DNA of 64,000 bases from Laceyella sacchari (GCF_004343255.1 NZ_SMDD01000003.1:1-64000); one strand, 5' to 3'; shown: positions 29,201 to 36,920, counted from the stretch's first letter. Made by a program: numbers and translations. The notes: generated by a model from the sequence alone, not told the origin.

Positions 29201-30347
29201 GACAGAAGACAAAATCAGAGATTTCGCAGTGACGGAAGACAAAATTCGCCATCAAGCGGTGGCTACCGAAAAAATCAAAGATGCGGCAATCACAACGGAA
29301 AAGTTGCAGGATCAAGCGGTATCCACTGAAAAAATCAAAGATGGCGCCGTCACCACGGTAAAGTTACAAGATCAAGCGATTACTACCGACAAAATCGTTG
29401 ATCTAGCGGTCACGGAAGATAAAATCGGTTCGCAAGCGGTCACAACCGACAAGATCAAGGATTTGACCATTACAGAAGATAAAATCAAGGACTTTGCCGT
29501 GACGGAAGACAAAATCAAGGACTTCTCCATCACCGAAGACAAAATAGTGGATCGCGCCATCACTGGGGAAAAACTGGCTGATGGCTCCATCGGATTGGAG
29601 AAGTTGAATTTCCAACCACTCCTAGCTGGACAACAACCTGTACAAACATCCGGAATTGCCGCCTTCCAGCTTCCAGCGCATGCTGATCATACGTTCGTCA
29701 CCGTTTCAGTGGCTCAACCTATGGGCGCCTACATCGTGGTCGCGATGACGAATCATCCCGGCTGTTTCGCCTCTCTGCACCACTGTGATGAGCAGGAGTT
29801 TACCATCCGCATCCAACGGATGAGGGAAGAACCACAAGTGATCAGCGGAACGTTCTTCTGGATCGCTTCACAATTGGATCAAGCCATGTCACCATTGCAA
29901 TTCCCAATCAAAAGCGCCGAGGAGGCGGAAGTCGAGCAACTGAATCAAGAAGCCGAAGTTAATATCGTGCTTCCCATAGAGAAAGAGACGGCCACAGAGG
30001 CGGATATCCAGCAGGAAACAGAGCACCCGACCGCACCGACACCTTTGGCCGAAGCAGACATTTCAATCGAGGAGAAGACCTCAGCCGATGAGGAAACCGA
30101 GGAAACCTTGGCCGCAGCAGAAGTTTTAACTGAAGCAAAACCCTTGACCGAAGCGGAAACCTTGACCGCAGCAGAAACCTTATCCAAAGAGGAAAACTTG
30201 ACCGATATGGATGCATCAGTGGAGCCGCTCGCCTGCTCAGCCGCCCATGCTAATCATGAATCCAACGACTATGTTGAAGTGAAAAGCACGGAAGAATTCG
30301 TTCATGGCGATGAAGCACAGGAGCCGGCAAATGTCGATAGAGAGTGA
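26280..30347 (+). CDS. Giant decapeptide-repeat protein with WIAG-like tail domain
   Basis: 1355 residues. Residues 1-96 are basic and Pro/Thr-rich with no signal peptide. About 97-1109 consists of roughly one hundred 10-residue repeats, x-x-[AS]-[IV]-x-x-x-[KH]-[IL]-x, so a hydrophobic residue recurs every five positions. Five near-identical 40-residue superrepeats occur at DNA 27991-28590. A compact domain follows (1110-1205) that ends GTFFWIAS; it resembles the domain I recall as the WIAG-tail of Brevibacillus and Thermoactinomycete repeat proteins. The last 150 residues are Glu/Ala/Thr-rich and acidic. The start is TTG with AAAGGGG 8 nt upstream. A long fibrous surface or spore-associated structure is likely; function unknown. 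Confidence 0.85.
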   Translation: MKKKKIIPSSKKKTKKDPLADERVLDELWLLDNETPNFKKKWTYTASHNQPAPSEAPPSNEPAVSQTDTETPPAKTVSEVRKARNPHGINEAFIYTDDLTDGAVTAEKIANQSLDGKKIKNGAIRAEHLDHEAVTEPKLAAEAVTSAKIAKKTIKEYHLDDDIIGSDKIKRETILAKHIRENEIPGSKLSDRSIGETKLKDHSVLGKHLAIGHIQNEHLADQAICGNKIKNGSIHTNHLANGIINSAKLADDSVSADKVQKGAITKDKLANESITSEKIISSAIHGRHLVDRAIESRHLQDHMITEEKLAAASIHSHHLQHHIIEGIHLSPHVIKEEHIAEHAVTGNKIAPGSIRSASIQEQAIQSKHLAPNIIGEGHIQEQCIGKTHIKDASISEQHIANNSISGSKLVDHSITTAKLAPESISAEKIIDYCISTNKLADHAITANKIASRNINSSHLDDKVILSQHIDHDQIKTEHLMNESVTARKLADAAVESQHIAPQAVTGDHLAPDSVSNEHLAEFSVTATNIAPQAIRSEHLSEQIVRSSHILNGQIGEQHIKANAVTAEKIAPQSIYGEHLTPQAINGSHLQADQIETGHLREQAVTANKIAPQSIREEHLAPRVISGSHLQADQIDTEHLREQAVTAKKIAPQSIHGEHLTSQAISGTHLQANQIETGHLRDEAVTARKIAPQSIYGEHVAPRAIRGSHLQTKQIETEHLHDEAVTGEKIAPQSINEEHLTPEAINGSHLQKEQIETGHLHDQAVTAGKIAPHAVQSEHIKPASVLSPHIEEQQIHAAHLAQGAVLTDHLGQGAVTGDKISPNAIYAEHLSEQCIHSSHLADEQIHGHHLQKECIASEHLSQQAIQSQHLGESVVLADHIAPSQIHSAHLAEQAIQTEHLTAASVSTEHIQKQSIQSPHLVPGLIFAEHLAEKAVTEEKIGDQAVSKDKIKDQTITKDKIRDQAITKEKIRDLAVTEDKIRDFAVTEDKIRHQAVATEKIKDAAITTEKLQDQAVSTEKIKDGAVTTVKLQDQAITTDKIVDLAVTEDKIGSQAVTTDKIKDLTITEDKIKDFAVTEDKIKDFSITEDKIVDRAITGEKLADGSIGLEKLNFQPLLAGQQPVQTSGIAAFQLPAHADHTFVTVSVAQPMGAYIVVAMTNHPGCFASLHHCDEQEFTIRIQRMREEPQVISGTFFWIASQLDQAMSPLQFPIKSAEEAEVEQLNQEAEVNIVLPIEKETATEADIQQETEHPTAPTPLAEADISIEEKTSADEETEETLAAAEVLTEAKPLTEAETLTAAETLSKEENLTDMDASVEPLACSAAHANHESNDYVEVKSTEEFVHGDEAQEPANVDRE
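26575..29606 (+). repeat. Coding tandem array of 30-bp degenerate units
   Basis: Degenerate 30-bp units encode the decapeptide repeats of the giant protein. Within 27991-28590 there are five tandem 120-bp units with high nucleotide similarity, showing recent expansion by unequal crossing-over or slippage. The final block (29090-29570) is a second, Asp/Lys-rich subtype (VTEDKIKD-like). Confidence 0.85.
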
Positions 30348-30351
30348 ATGC

Positions 30352-30389
30352 AAAACACCCCGTGCACCAACCTGCACACGGGGTGTTTC
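30352..30389. terminator. Bidirectional terminator between the repeat protein and hemZ
   Basis: AAAACACCCCGTG pairs with CACGGGGTGTTT; convergent genes flank it. Confidence 0.9.
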
Positions 30390-30395
30390 GTCGTT

Positions 30396-31913
30396 TCATC
30401 CTTTATTCAGCGCAAACCCATATGTTTCATCCAACAGTTTCAATTTTTCCTCGATATGGCGTTGATACGTGTCAATATAGGCTTTGGGCTCCTTAGGGTT
30501 GGGCAATCGCTTGATTTTACCATCCCCTGGCGACACCAACTTGCTCACTGCCCCGCAACCAAGCCCGATAATGGTTTGGCGCTCTTCCATGATAATGATG
30601 TTGTACAAGCTTTCCAAACCAGGGAAAGCGTAACCCACATTCTCCTGATTGCCGAGAATGTTTTTTTGCCGGTACAGATAATAAGGAACATAGCCCATTC
30701 CTGCAGCCCAATCTCGTGCCATCCGCACCATTTCCCCTGTTTCATCCCGGTCGGCGACACGATATTTCTCTTTGTTTTGGGTCATGACTGAACCACGTTT
30801 AAACGAGAGGGTATGCACTGTCAACGATTCAGGACGCAACTCGGCCATCATATCTAGCGTCTCCTGAAAGTTGTCCAATCCCTCATTGGGCAAACCGATA
30901 ATCAAATCCATGTTGATGTTGGTCAAGCCCATCTCACGCGCCAACTGGTACTTTTCCAGTGTTTCTTTTACTGTATGGTGGCGGCCGATCAGCTTCAAGG
31001 TTTCTTCTTTAAAACTTTGCGGATTAATACTGATCCGATCCACATTCCACCGCTTCATCAAGTCCAATTTCTCCGGATTAAGGGTGTCGGGCCGCCCTGC
31101 TTCAACAGTCAGTTCTCGAACCTGGTCAAAGGAGGGAACCGACCGCTTTAGCGCCATGAACAATTCATCCATCTGCTTCGCAGTGATCGAAGTCGGCGTT
31201 CCACCACCGAAGTAAATGGTCGTCACTGGCAAGCCCCGTTTTTCCAGCCAGGCGCCTATTTGCGCAATTTCTTCATGCAAACCCTGCAAAAATCCTTCTA
31301 CCGAACCGTTACGCCCTTGAATGGCATAAGCCGGGAACGTACAATACGCGCATTTGGTTGGGCAAAAAGGAATGCCAATATACAAACTCACTTCTTTGTC
31401 CAATTCATACAGGTCAGGCAAGACGGTCAGCTGACGGGCAACGATCTCCGTCAAGATGTCTGTTTTCTCCTGATGGATCAAATAATCGGTCTGCAACACA
31501 TTCACTGCTCGCTCCACGCTCAACCCGTCAAGCAACATCGAATGCAACAGCTTGGTGGGCCTTACGCCTGTTAGGATTCCCCACGGTTGCCGCACTCCTG
31601 TGGCTTCTTCCAATACTTGCAACAAGACATAGTTGACCGCTTGTTTCACCTTTTTGCGGTACGCCTTCCCCTCCAAGGCCCCGTTCACATCGCGCCGGTG
31701 TTCTGCTTGCCAAGTCTCTCCGCTCGCCACGTCCCGCATAAGGGCCCGGGCATGCACCGGATTGCTTTCATACACGGTGAAATGCAGTTGCATTTGTGCA
31801 TCTGCTTCATTCTCTACTAACGACACTTCTTCAAAAAATAACTGTGCAATCAACTCTATATCACGATAAAAGGCTTTATCGAGCCCTTGAATCCAAAACG
31901 TTCTCATCATCAT
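30396..31913 (-). CDS. hemZ: Oxygen-independent coproporphyrinogen III oxidase-like radical SAM protein HemZ
   Basis: Radical SAM enzyme proposed to act in anaerobic haem synthesis. The iron-sulfur motif is PFCPTKCAYCTFPAY (CxxxCxxC, near residue 177) and the SAM-binding YFGGGTPTS follows near residue 236. Length (505) and the about 160-residue N-terminal extension match Bacillus HemZ rather than HemN. It is a single gene, far from hemE-hemH-hemY in this window. The start MMMRTF has no strong ribosome binding site nearby, so the exact start is uncertain. Confidence 0.88.
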   Translation of the reverse strand: MMMRTFWIQGLDKAFYRDIELIAQLFFEEVSLVENEADAQMQLHFTVYESNPVHARALMRDVASGETWQAEHRRDVNGALEGKAYRKKVKQAVNYVLLQVLEEATGVRQPWGILTGVRPTKLLHSMLLDGLSVERAVNVLQTDYLIHQEKTDILTEIVARQLTVLPDLYELDKEVSLYIGIPFCPTKCAYCTFPAYAIQGRNGSVEGFLQGLHEEIAQIGAWLEKRGLPVTTIYFGGGTPTSITAKQMDELFMALKRSVPSFDQVRELTVEAGRPDTLNPEKLDLMKRWNVDRISINPQSFKEETLKLIGRHHTVKETLEKYQLAREMGLTNINMDLIIGLPNEGLDNFQETLDMMAELRPESLTVHTLSFKRGSVMTQNKEKYRVADRDETGEMVRMARDWAAGMGYVPYYLYRQKNILGNQENVGYAFPGLESLYNIIIMEERQTIIGLGCGAVSKLVSPGDGKIKRLPNPKEPKAYIDTYQRHIEEKLKLLDETYGFALNKG

Positions 31914-32104
31914 GCCGTGTGAAACACACGTTCCCCCTTTTATGTGTGCGATTCCTTTGTCCAGTCTAGCCGATTCGCTTTCTTAAATCAATCAATCGTT
32001 GGTTTGTCAAGGACGAAAAAAGACCCGATTGTAAGGTTTAGCCAGTATGTGACATGGTAAATCCCCCCTATGAAAAATATATGTCTATTTCAATAGAAAA
32101 TAGT

Positions 32105-32126
32105 TGATTTCAGTCAAATCAGATAT
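32105..32126 (+). promoter_or_regulatory. Promoter/operator region of the exported propeller protein
   Basis: TATAAT lies at about 32121-32126, directly preceded by the inverted repeat TGATTT-CAGTC-AAATCA (32105-32121). No good -35 box at 17 nt. The repeat could be an operator over the promoter. Confidence 0.4.
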
Positions 32127-32166
32127 AATAGAATCTATAACCATCTCACTGAAAGGAGGAATCCTC

Positions 32167-33105
32167 ATGAAAAAAACGCTCGGCTTGATTAGCGCGGCAC
32201 TTGTCACCGCGTCCTTGCTTGTTCCCGCCCATGCTGCCCAAACCACCAAATCCATCTATTTCAACGGCGGCCCGCTCAACAGCCAAACCATATACCGGTA
32301 TGACCCTGATTCACTCTCCATGCGGAAAGTGACGTCGGGAACTTTCGCCGACTTGTCCCCTGACGGAACCAAATTGGCATTTGTCAAAAACGACAGCTTG
32401 CACATCGCTGATGCCGACGGCAAAAACCAAGTGCGTCTGACTAACAGCTATTTTCCTAATTATGACACATCTCCGCGCTGGTCCCCGGACGGCAAGAAAA
32501 TCGTGTTTGCCAAAAGCGATGGCAACCTGTATCTCGTGGACGTAGCCAGCAAAAAAGTCAAAGCTCTCACCCACGTCACTGAAGGAGTGCGCCATGCTGA
32601 ACCCGATTGGTCCCCGGACGGTACCAAGATCGTCTTCCATTCTTCTGACCAGTCCGGTTTCACCCATATCTATTCCATGCATGCCGATGGTAGCAATTTG
32701 AAGCAACTGACCGGATTGGGAGGCAGCGAAACTTCGGAATACAGTCCTCATTTCTCTCCAGACGGTCGCAAAATTTTGTATGGTTCAACCAAAGCAGGGC
32801 AATCGGACGCATATGTGATGAATGCGGACGGCAGCCAACCCAAAAACATTACCGTAGACAACAACAAGGCGGTAACCAGTGCAATTTGGTCTGAAGATGG
32901 CCGCAAAATCCTCTATACGGTCAATGAGAAAGAAAAGCGGCAAGACAGTTATTTTTACATGACCACACTTAGCGGCGATAGCAACAAGGTAATGCGGATT
33001 CCGATCCCCTTCGCTACACCGTCCGCATGGCAAAGTGTATCAGAATCAACCAAAGCAGATACCCCATCGACATTACAAAAAATCACCGATTTCTTTTTGA
33101 ACTAA
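32167..33105 (+). CDS. Exported TolB/PD40-type beta-propeller protein
   Basis: 312 residues with a clear Sec signal peptide (MKKTLGLISAALVTASLL, cleaved after AHA near residue 23). The rest is a run of PD40 blades: SPDGTKLAFV, SPDGKKIVFAKSD, SPDGTKIVFHSSD, SPDGRKILYGSTK and SEDGRKILYTV. Such propellers resemble the TolB C-terminal domain and usually bind proteins or glycans. It is a stand-alone gene, so no partner is evident. I chose the ATG at 32167 because AAAGGAGG lies 8 nt upstream. It ends with a strong terminator. Confidence 0.85.
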   Translation: MKKTLGLISAALVTASLLVPAHAAQTTKSIYFNGGPLNSQTIYRYDPDSLSMRKVTSGTFADLSPDGTKLAFVKNDSLHIADADGKNQVRLTNSYFPNYDTSPRWSPDGKKIVFAKSDGNLYLVDVASKKVKALTHVTEGVRHAEPDWSPDGTKIVFHSSDQSGFTHIYSMHADGSNLKQLTGLGGSETSEYSPHFSPDGRKILYGSTKAGQSDAYVMNADGSQPKNITVDNNKAVTSAIWSEDGRKILYTVNEKEKRQDSYFYMTTLSGDSNKVMRIPIPFATPSAWQSVSESTKADTPSTLQKITDFFLN

Positions 33106-33112
33106 TCCCTCT

Positions 33113-33140
33113 AAGCCCTTGTTCACAAGGGCTTTTTCTT
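33113..33140 (+). terminator. Terminator after the propeller gene
   Basis: AAGCCCTTG-ttca-CAAGGGCTT followed by TTTCTTT. Confidence 0.9.
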
Positions 33141-33162
33141 TGGTTTTTCTCTCAAATGAAAT

Positions 33163-33188
33163 AGCCTTGGGTTCTCCCAAGGCATACC
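33163..33188 (-). terminator. Hairpin downstream of the gene at 33240
   Basis: GCCTTGGG-agaa-CCCAAGGC followed by TATTTCATTTG on the minus strand; a plausible but weak terminator. Confidence 0.5.
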
Positions 33189-33239
33189 AAAAACACATAT
33201 TATTCTGTCAATTAGATTTAATTTTCGCCACTTTGCACA

Positions 33240-34247
33240 TCAACCATCTGCTTTTACACCATCACCCAATACCGTACCCATATGGAACACGAAGTCAAAC
33301 AACCCGTCAATGACATCAAACAATCCTCCGTGATCCCGACCCTCTTTGGAAGGCTTTTTTTGTTCCTTTTGCTGCGGCACTTTTGGTTCCGCTTCTCTGT
33401 CGCTCTGATTGTTCTGATTTTCCGGTTTTAGCACAGGCGGCAAATCGATTACCTTCTTATTATCCTCATGAGGTTGGGTAGGATCAGGCGCTTGCGGTTC
33501 CGACCCACGGGCAGGAGGCCGTTGTTGAGGACGCTGAATCCGATCTTCATCTTGCACCCTTCGATCATGCGGATTAACAACAGGGCTATCGGATTGCGCG
33601 CCACGATTGGCCACAGCCAAACTGGACACTTGTTTATCCGCGGGTGGCGCAGGCAATTCACTTGCCGGATTTGTGTATGCGGGATTTTGTTTCCATTTCC
33701 AGCTGATCCATTTCCCTTTGGACAAGGAATCGTCTCCCGTAACAAAGAAATGCCGTGTGTCTTGCTCATCCTTTGGCTTCACCGGTGCAGAGTCCGCTCC
33801 GACCGTATGAACGGCATACACGCCAACACCAATCAACAACAAACATCCAGCAACGAGCCCGACCACTTTCCATGACAATAAAGGTCTTGCATTCCTTTGG
33901 GGAGAAACCCGCCGATACGTTTCAGGCGGGAGGGTTACCACAGAGCCTGTTACGCGGCTTTCTCTCTGCCCTTTTTTTGATACGGTCGAAATCTTTTCTT
34001 TTTCGTGAACTGGTTTCGACAAGCGTTGGCTCTCCACCGTTTCTACAGTCCCCGTTTTCCCCGACACCCTTTTCACTAGCGTATCATCATGATGTCGCTC
34101 CGCTTTCGCTTCTTTGGCCATCGTTTCCGTGATGCGCCTCACCACGGTGCGAATCTGAATGGTGGAACCGCCCGAAGGGTTGTTTGAAGCTTTGACTTCA
34201 GGCGATGATTGGTTGCTCTCCGACTCCATGGCTTTGTTCTTAATCAC
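33240..34247 (-). CDS. Single-pass membrane protein with long proline-rich exterior, unknown function
   Basis: Not recognised. The predicted cytoplasmic part (about 1-125 of 335) is highly charged (RTVVRRITETMAKEAKAERHH). One membrane span follows (VVGLVAGCLLLIGVGVYAV). The outer part is rich in Pro, Gln, Asp and Lys (QRPQQRPPARGSEPQAPDPT) and disordered-looking. A hydrophobic C-terminal segment (GLFDVIDGLFDFVFHMG) could bind a partner or membrane. The start is probably the GTG at 34247, with AAGGAGA about 9 nt upstream; an ATG at 34229 is the alternative. The topology resembles septal, sporulation or anti-sigma proteins, but I cannot assign it. Confidence 0.6.
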   Translation of the reverse strand: MIKNKAMESESNQSSPEVKASNNPSGGSTIQIRTVVRRITETMAKEAKAERHHDDTLVKRVSGKTGTVETVESQRLSKPVHEKEKISTVSKKGQRESRVTGSVVTLPPETYRRVSPQRNARPLLSWKVVGLVAGCLLLIGVGVYAVHTVGADSAPVKPKDEQDTRHFFVTGDDSLSKGKWISWKWKQNPAYTNPASELPAPPADKQVSSLAVANRGAQSDSPVVNPHDRRVQDEDRIQRPQQRPPARGSEPQAPDPTQPHEDNKKVIDLPPVLKPENQNNQSDREAEPKVPQQKEQKKPSKEGRDHGGLFDVIDGLFDFVFHMGTVLGDGVKADG

Positions 34248-34297
34248 TTTCACCACTCTCCTTATAAACTGGGTTCTTCGATTAAGAAGGGAAAACT

Positions 34298-34369
34298 TCA
34301 CATTATGTATCGCCAAGACTCTATCAACATAGAAGCATTCCTTGTTTCACGTTTGCTCCACCTTTGCAT
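34298..34369 (-). CDS. Possible 23-residue leader ORF
   Basis: ATG at 34369 after TTGGAGGCGACGAG, ending in TGA at 34298, about 50 nt before the start of the membrane protein gene. The product, beginning MQRWSKRETRNA, is basic. Two more start-like sites overlap it in other frames, so this may be a translated leader rather than a protein gene. Confidence 0.3.
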   Translation of the reverse strand: MQRWSKRETRNASMLIESWRYIM

Positions 34370-34565
34370 CTCGTCGCCTCCAATTGACGATTTCCGTCAC
34401 CCCCTTTCATATACTTACAATTTTTTACATGAATTCTTCCAATCACATACTCAGAATAATTACACATAACCATTTGAAATTCCTACCAAATCAACCGATC
34501 TTTTTCTTCGGCTTGGACAAGCCCTTATAAAAAGAGACGGGATAGCGGACAAAACCCCGATAAAA

Positions 34566-34602
34566 CAAAAAATGAGTCAGTTGGCACATCCGACCAACTA
34601 AC
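34566..34602 (-). terminator. Terminator after the TRIC-family gene
   Basis: GTTAGTTGG pairs with CCAACTGAC (one G-T pair) and is followed by TCATTTTTTG on the minus strand. Confidence 0.75.
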
Positions 34603-35212
34603 CCATTTTTCTTTGGACAATTCGGGGCAAGTGCCACCCGTAAATGGCTGAAACCATGCGCAAGGCAACCACTAACACGCACAACGCCAACAATTGCCAA
34701 CCATCTTCCAACCAATGAAGACCAATGACGACCCCGGTAATAACAGACCATAACGCGTAGATCTCTTTTTGTAACACGAGCGGTTTTCTACCAGCCAGCA
34801 AATCGCGGATCATGCCTCCGCCAATCCCAGTCATCACCGCAGCGAAAATCACCGCGACCAACGGCAATCCTTTATCCGAAGCATACAAAGCTCCTTGGAC
34901 TGAAAAAGCGGCCAACCCGATCGCGTCAAAGAAATTAAGCCATTTTTTGCAGTATTGAAACCACTTTGCGGGACAAAACAATACCAGCGTGATAGCAATC
35001 AACGCCACATAGATCATCAATTCTTGCTTCCACAGCACATCCGTCGGCAAACCAATCAATGCATTGCGGATGACGCCACCCCCAAATGCAGTAACCAGAC
35101 CTAAGACATATGCACCAAATAGGTCATACTTTTCTTCCATTGCGATGATGGCACCACTGATCGCAAAAGCGGAAATGCCTACCACGTTTAAAATCTCCCA
35201 TGACACTGACAA
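34598..35212 (-). CDS. TRIC-type cation channel family membrane protein (UPF0126)
   Basis: 204 residues with about seven membrane spans and an internal duplication. Each half carries the glycine signature: FGGGVIRNALIG (first) and GIGGGMIRDLLAG (second), typical of prokaryotic TRIC/YicG-family proteins that conduct monovalent cations. The start is TTG at 35212 with GGAGG 7 nt upstream; the reading frame continues 9 codons further without support. A TATAAT box lies at 35247-35252 on the minus strand. Single gene. Confidence 0.85.
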   Translation of the reverse strand: MSVSWEILNVVGISAFAISGAIIAMEEKYDLFGAYVLGLVTAFGGGVIRNALIGLPTDVLWKQELMIYVALIAITLVLFCPAKWFQYCKKWLNFFDAIGLAAFSVQGALYASDKGLPLVAVIFAAVMTGIGGGMIRDLLAGRKPLVLQKEIYALWSVITGVVIGLHWLEDGWQLLALCVLVVALRMVSAIYGWHLPRIVQRKMG

Positions 35213-35252
35213 GATGGATCCTCCTTCCCATTCCAACAAACCTCACTCATTA

Positions 35253-35535
35253 TAGCTTGGCTGTGGGAAAGTGGGAATAGGGAATCATTATATTTCTGCA
35301 AAAAAAACGCTCAATACTGATTAAGACTGGAAAAGGTTATCCCGTTTAAAAATATTTGCACCCGCCGTGGGTTAAAATAGGTGAAGATTGTGTTTCAACC
35401 AACCCATTATTTTAACCTGCTGTATGCCAGCGGGAAAAACGTTTGCTCAATAAAAGCCTTGTTTTATGGGCCCTTCATTATATCTCATCCAGAAGATGGT
35501 TAAAATCTTTCTCACTTTCGAAAACAGGTGATCCC
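35253..35535. other. Divergent intergenic region
   Basis: Holds the start regions of the TRIC gene (minus) and the YkoP-like gene (plus). AT-rich; no operator, riboswitch or small gene that I can support. Confidence 0.4.
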
Positions 35536-36099
35536 ATGCTCCATCGACTCCTCCTTGCTTTATGGATGATCTGGGACCGTGTGTATTATTTGGCTTCCCG
35601 ACTCCATTATGTAGACAAAAGGAAACGTAATATCTTTCGTGTCGTTATCAAACGCTACCGGGGCGAGGAAATCACCACATCAGACGGATATACACTCAAA
35701 GCCGGAGATTGGTACGTCCAACTGCACTTTCACAACGCCTACCTTGCCCAACTGCTCAGGCAATCGCCGCGTCACCCGATGAGCTGGGCCGCTATTCTGA
35801 CCAAAAACGTCCGTGCATCCCTCCCTCAATTAACTCGATACATCAACCAGCACCCCAAAGCCGCCCAGATCCAAGTGGTGTTGGGAACCACATTCCTCTA
35901 TCGCGGAGCCCATCGGTTGGGATTTGAAGTGGCCGACATTCAGCATCTGATTCATCGCCTCTTCAAAGCGGTGAGCGCACGCGTTGTTTTTTTGCTGAGC
36001 CACCCCTACGGTTGCTCGGAGCTGTTCAAAAGAAACGCCAAACTTGTCCCCAAACGCGTGTACATCTCCAAAGAAAAACTTAATCGCTTTCACTTGTGA
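35536..36099 (+). CDS. YkoP-like protein
   Basis: 187 residues. Its pattern (MIWDRVYYLASRLHYVDK near the N-terminus, FRVVIKRYRGEEITTSDG, GDWYVQLHFHNAYLAQLL) matches what I recall of the YkoP family found in spore-forming bacilli, often near polysaccharide deacetylase or glycosyltransferase genes. The molecular function is not established. A basic, mainly helical protein without a clear signal peptide. I chose the ATG at 35536, with AGGTGAT upstream, over a longer frame from 35443. It ends in a terminator. Confidence 0.65.
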   Translation: MLHRLLLALWMIWDRVYYLASRLHYVDKRKRNIFRVVIKRYRGEEITTSDGYTLKAGDWYVQLHFHNAYLAQLLRQSPRHPMSWAAILTKNVRASLPQLTRYINQHPKAAQIQVVLGTTFLYRGAHRLGFEVADIQHLIHRLFKAVSARVVFLLSHPYGCSELFKRNAKLVPKRVYISKEKLNRFHL

Positions 36100-36100
36100 C

Positions 36101-36132
36101 AAGCCCCCTCGTCGCGCAGGAGGGCTTTTTTA
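36101..36132 (+). terminator. Terminator after the YkoP-like gene
   Basis: AAGCCCCCT pairs with AGGAGGGCTT followed by TTTTT. Confidence 0.85.
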
Positions 36133-36294
36133 ATTCATCATCCCGTTGTTCCACGATGATTTTCTCAGCCTGATTGCGGACAGCATTTGAAACAGCTTCT
36201 GCGATTTGCTCTCAAACGCTATAGGTGCGGTTCCCCGGATCCATCTTAAAGTAAAAGTCATCTCGATGAGCCAGTCGGCTTTCGTAAACTCTCT

Positions 36295-36450
36295 TTATAT
36301 TTGCAGCAGTGAGGTGTGGCAACTTCCGTGGTGACGGAATCCATGGGAAGAAAGCGAAAAAATGCCCCTCATAGATCGCTTCCAACAGCATACGAAACAC
36401 TTCCAATACTAATGCATCCCTTAAGCGTCAGGGGGATGATGACCCGCTCG
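36295..36450 (-). pseudogene. Remnant of a group II intron reverse transcriptase
   Basis: On the minus strand, three frames in sequence give VIIPLTLK, then ALVLEVFRMLLEAIYEGHF, then HGFRHHGSCHTSLLQI. Together they line up with the conserved RT sequence around I-P-T-L, R-M-V-L-E-A-I-Y-E-P and H-G-F-R-P-x-R-S-C-H-T-A-L of group II intron maturases. Two frameshifts and a stop within 150 nt show decay. The ends of the element are not identifiable. Confidence 0.6.
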
Positions 36451-36683
36451 GGCTGTCATTCAAGCAGTCTAGCCTTCATCCTCGTTCACAGCATTTTGCC
36501 TCGCCATTCAGTCGTGGTTTGGTGACAAACCAACTTATGGCTTCTACAGCATGCTGTTATCCCCTTCCGGTTTCCCGTTTAGGTGAGCTGTCGGCGATCG
36601 GTTTATCGCGCAAATACACGCTGTTTAAATACAGAAAATTCACACTTATATTGCCGGATGTGCCAACTCCGCAGGAGCCCACC
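36451..36683. other. Non-coding stretch beside the reverse-transcriptase remnant
   Basis: No supported gene. It may contain decayed intron RNA sequence upstream of the remnant on the minus strand. A strong hairpin with arms AACCGCAGGAGCC and GGCTCCTGCGGAGTT (about 36668-36710) spans its right end and the stop of the next small frame. Confidence 0.35.
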
Positions 36684-36920
36684 TCATTCGGTAGGCTCCT
36701 GCGGTTGTGGTCGATATAGCCCACAAGCATCCCAAGTCGGGTAATGACGTCCCGGTTGGAAGTTGCATCGGTAGCTTTTTTCAGTTGGCTCAAGGAATTT
36801 ACATGTCTCACACTTATACAAAGTCCAAGTAATCCCATATTTTTTTACCATAGGGTTCTTACTTTTTTCCTCGATTCGATCTAAATCGACTTGACCTTGT
36901 TGTTTCTTAATAGCGACCAC
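36684..36920 (-). CDS. Small cysteine-containing protein, possibly decayed
   Basis: 78 residues if started at the GTG at 36920, or 55 if started at the ATG at 36851; neither has a good ribosome binding site. The body has four cysteines (YKCETCKF, then SYRCNF and DACGLY) that could bind zinc. Not recognised. It lies next to a reverse-transcriptase remnant, so it may itself be a fragment. Confidence 0.4.
   Translation of the reverse strand: MVAIKKQQGQVDLDRIEEKSKNPMVKKYGITWTLYKCETCKFLEPTEKSYRCNFQPGRHYPTWDACGLYRPQPQEPTE

Noticed and set aside
26575-29606. Regular 30-bp repeats that could suggest a CRISPR array
   Set aside because: The units are degenerate, contiguous without unique spacers, and lie in one intact reading frame that explains them.
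36212-36406. 64-codon minus-strand frame taken as an intact gene
   Set aside because: It is one of three frames of a broken reverse-transcriptase sequence and continues past the homologous region into unrelated residues.
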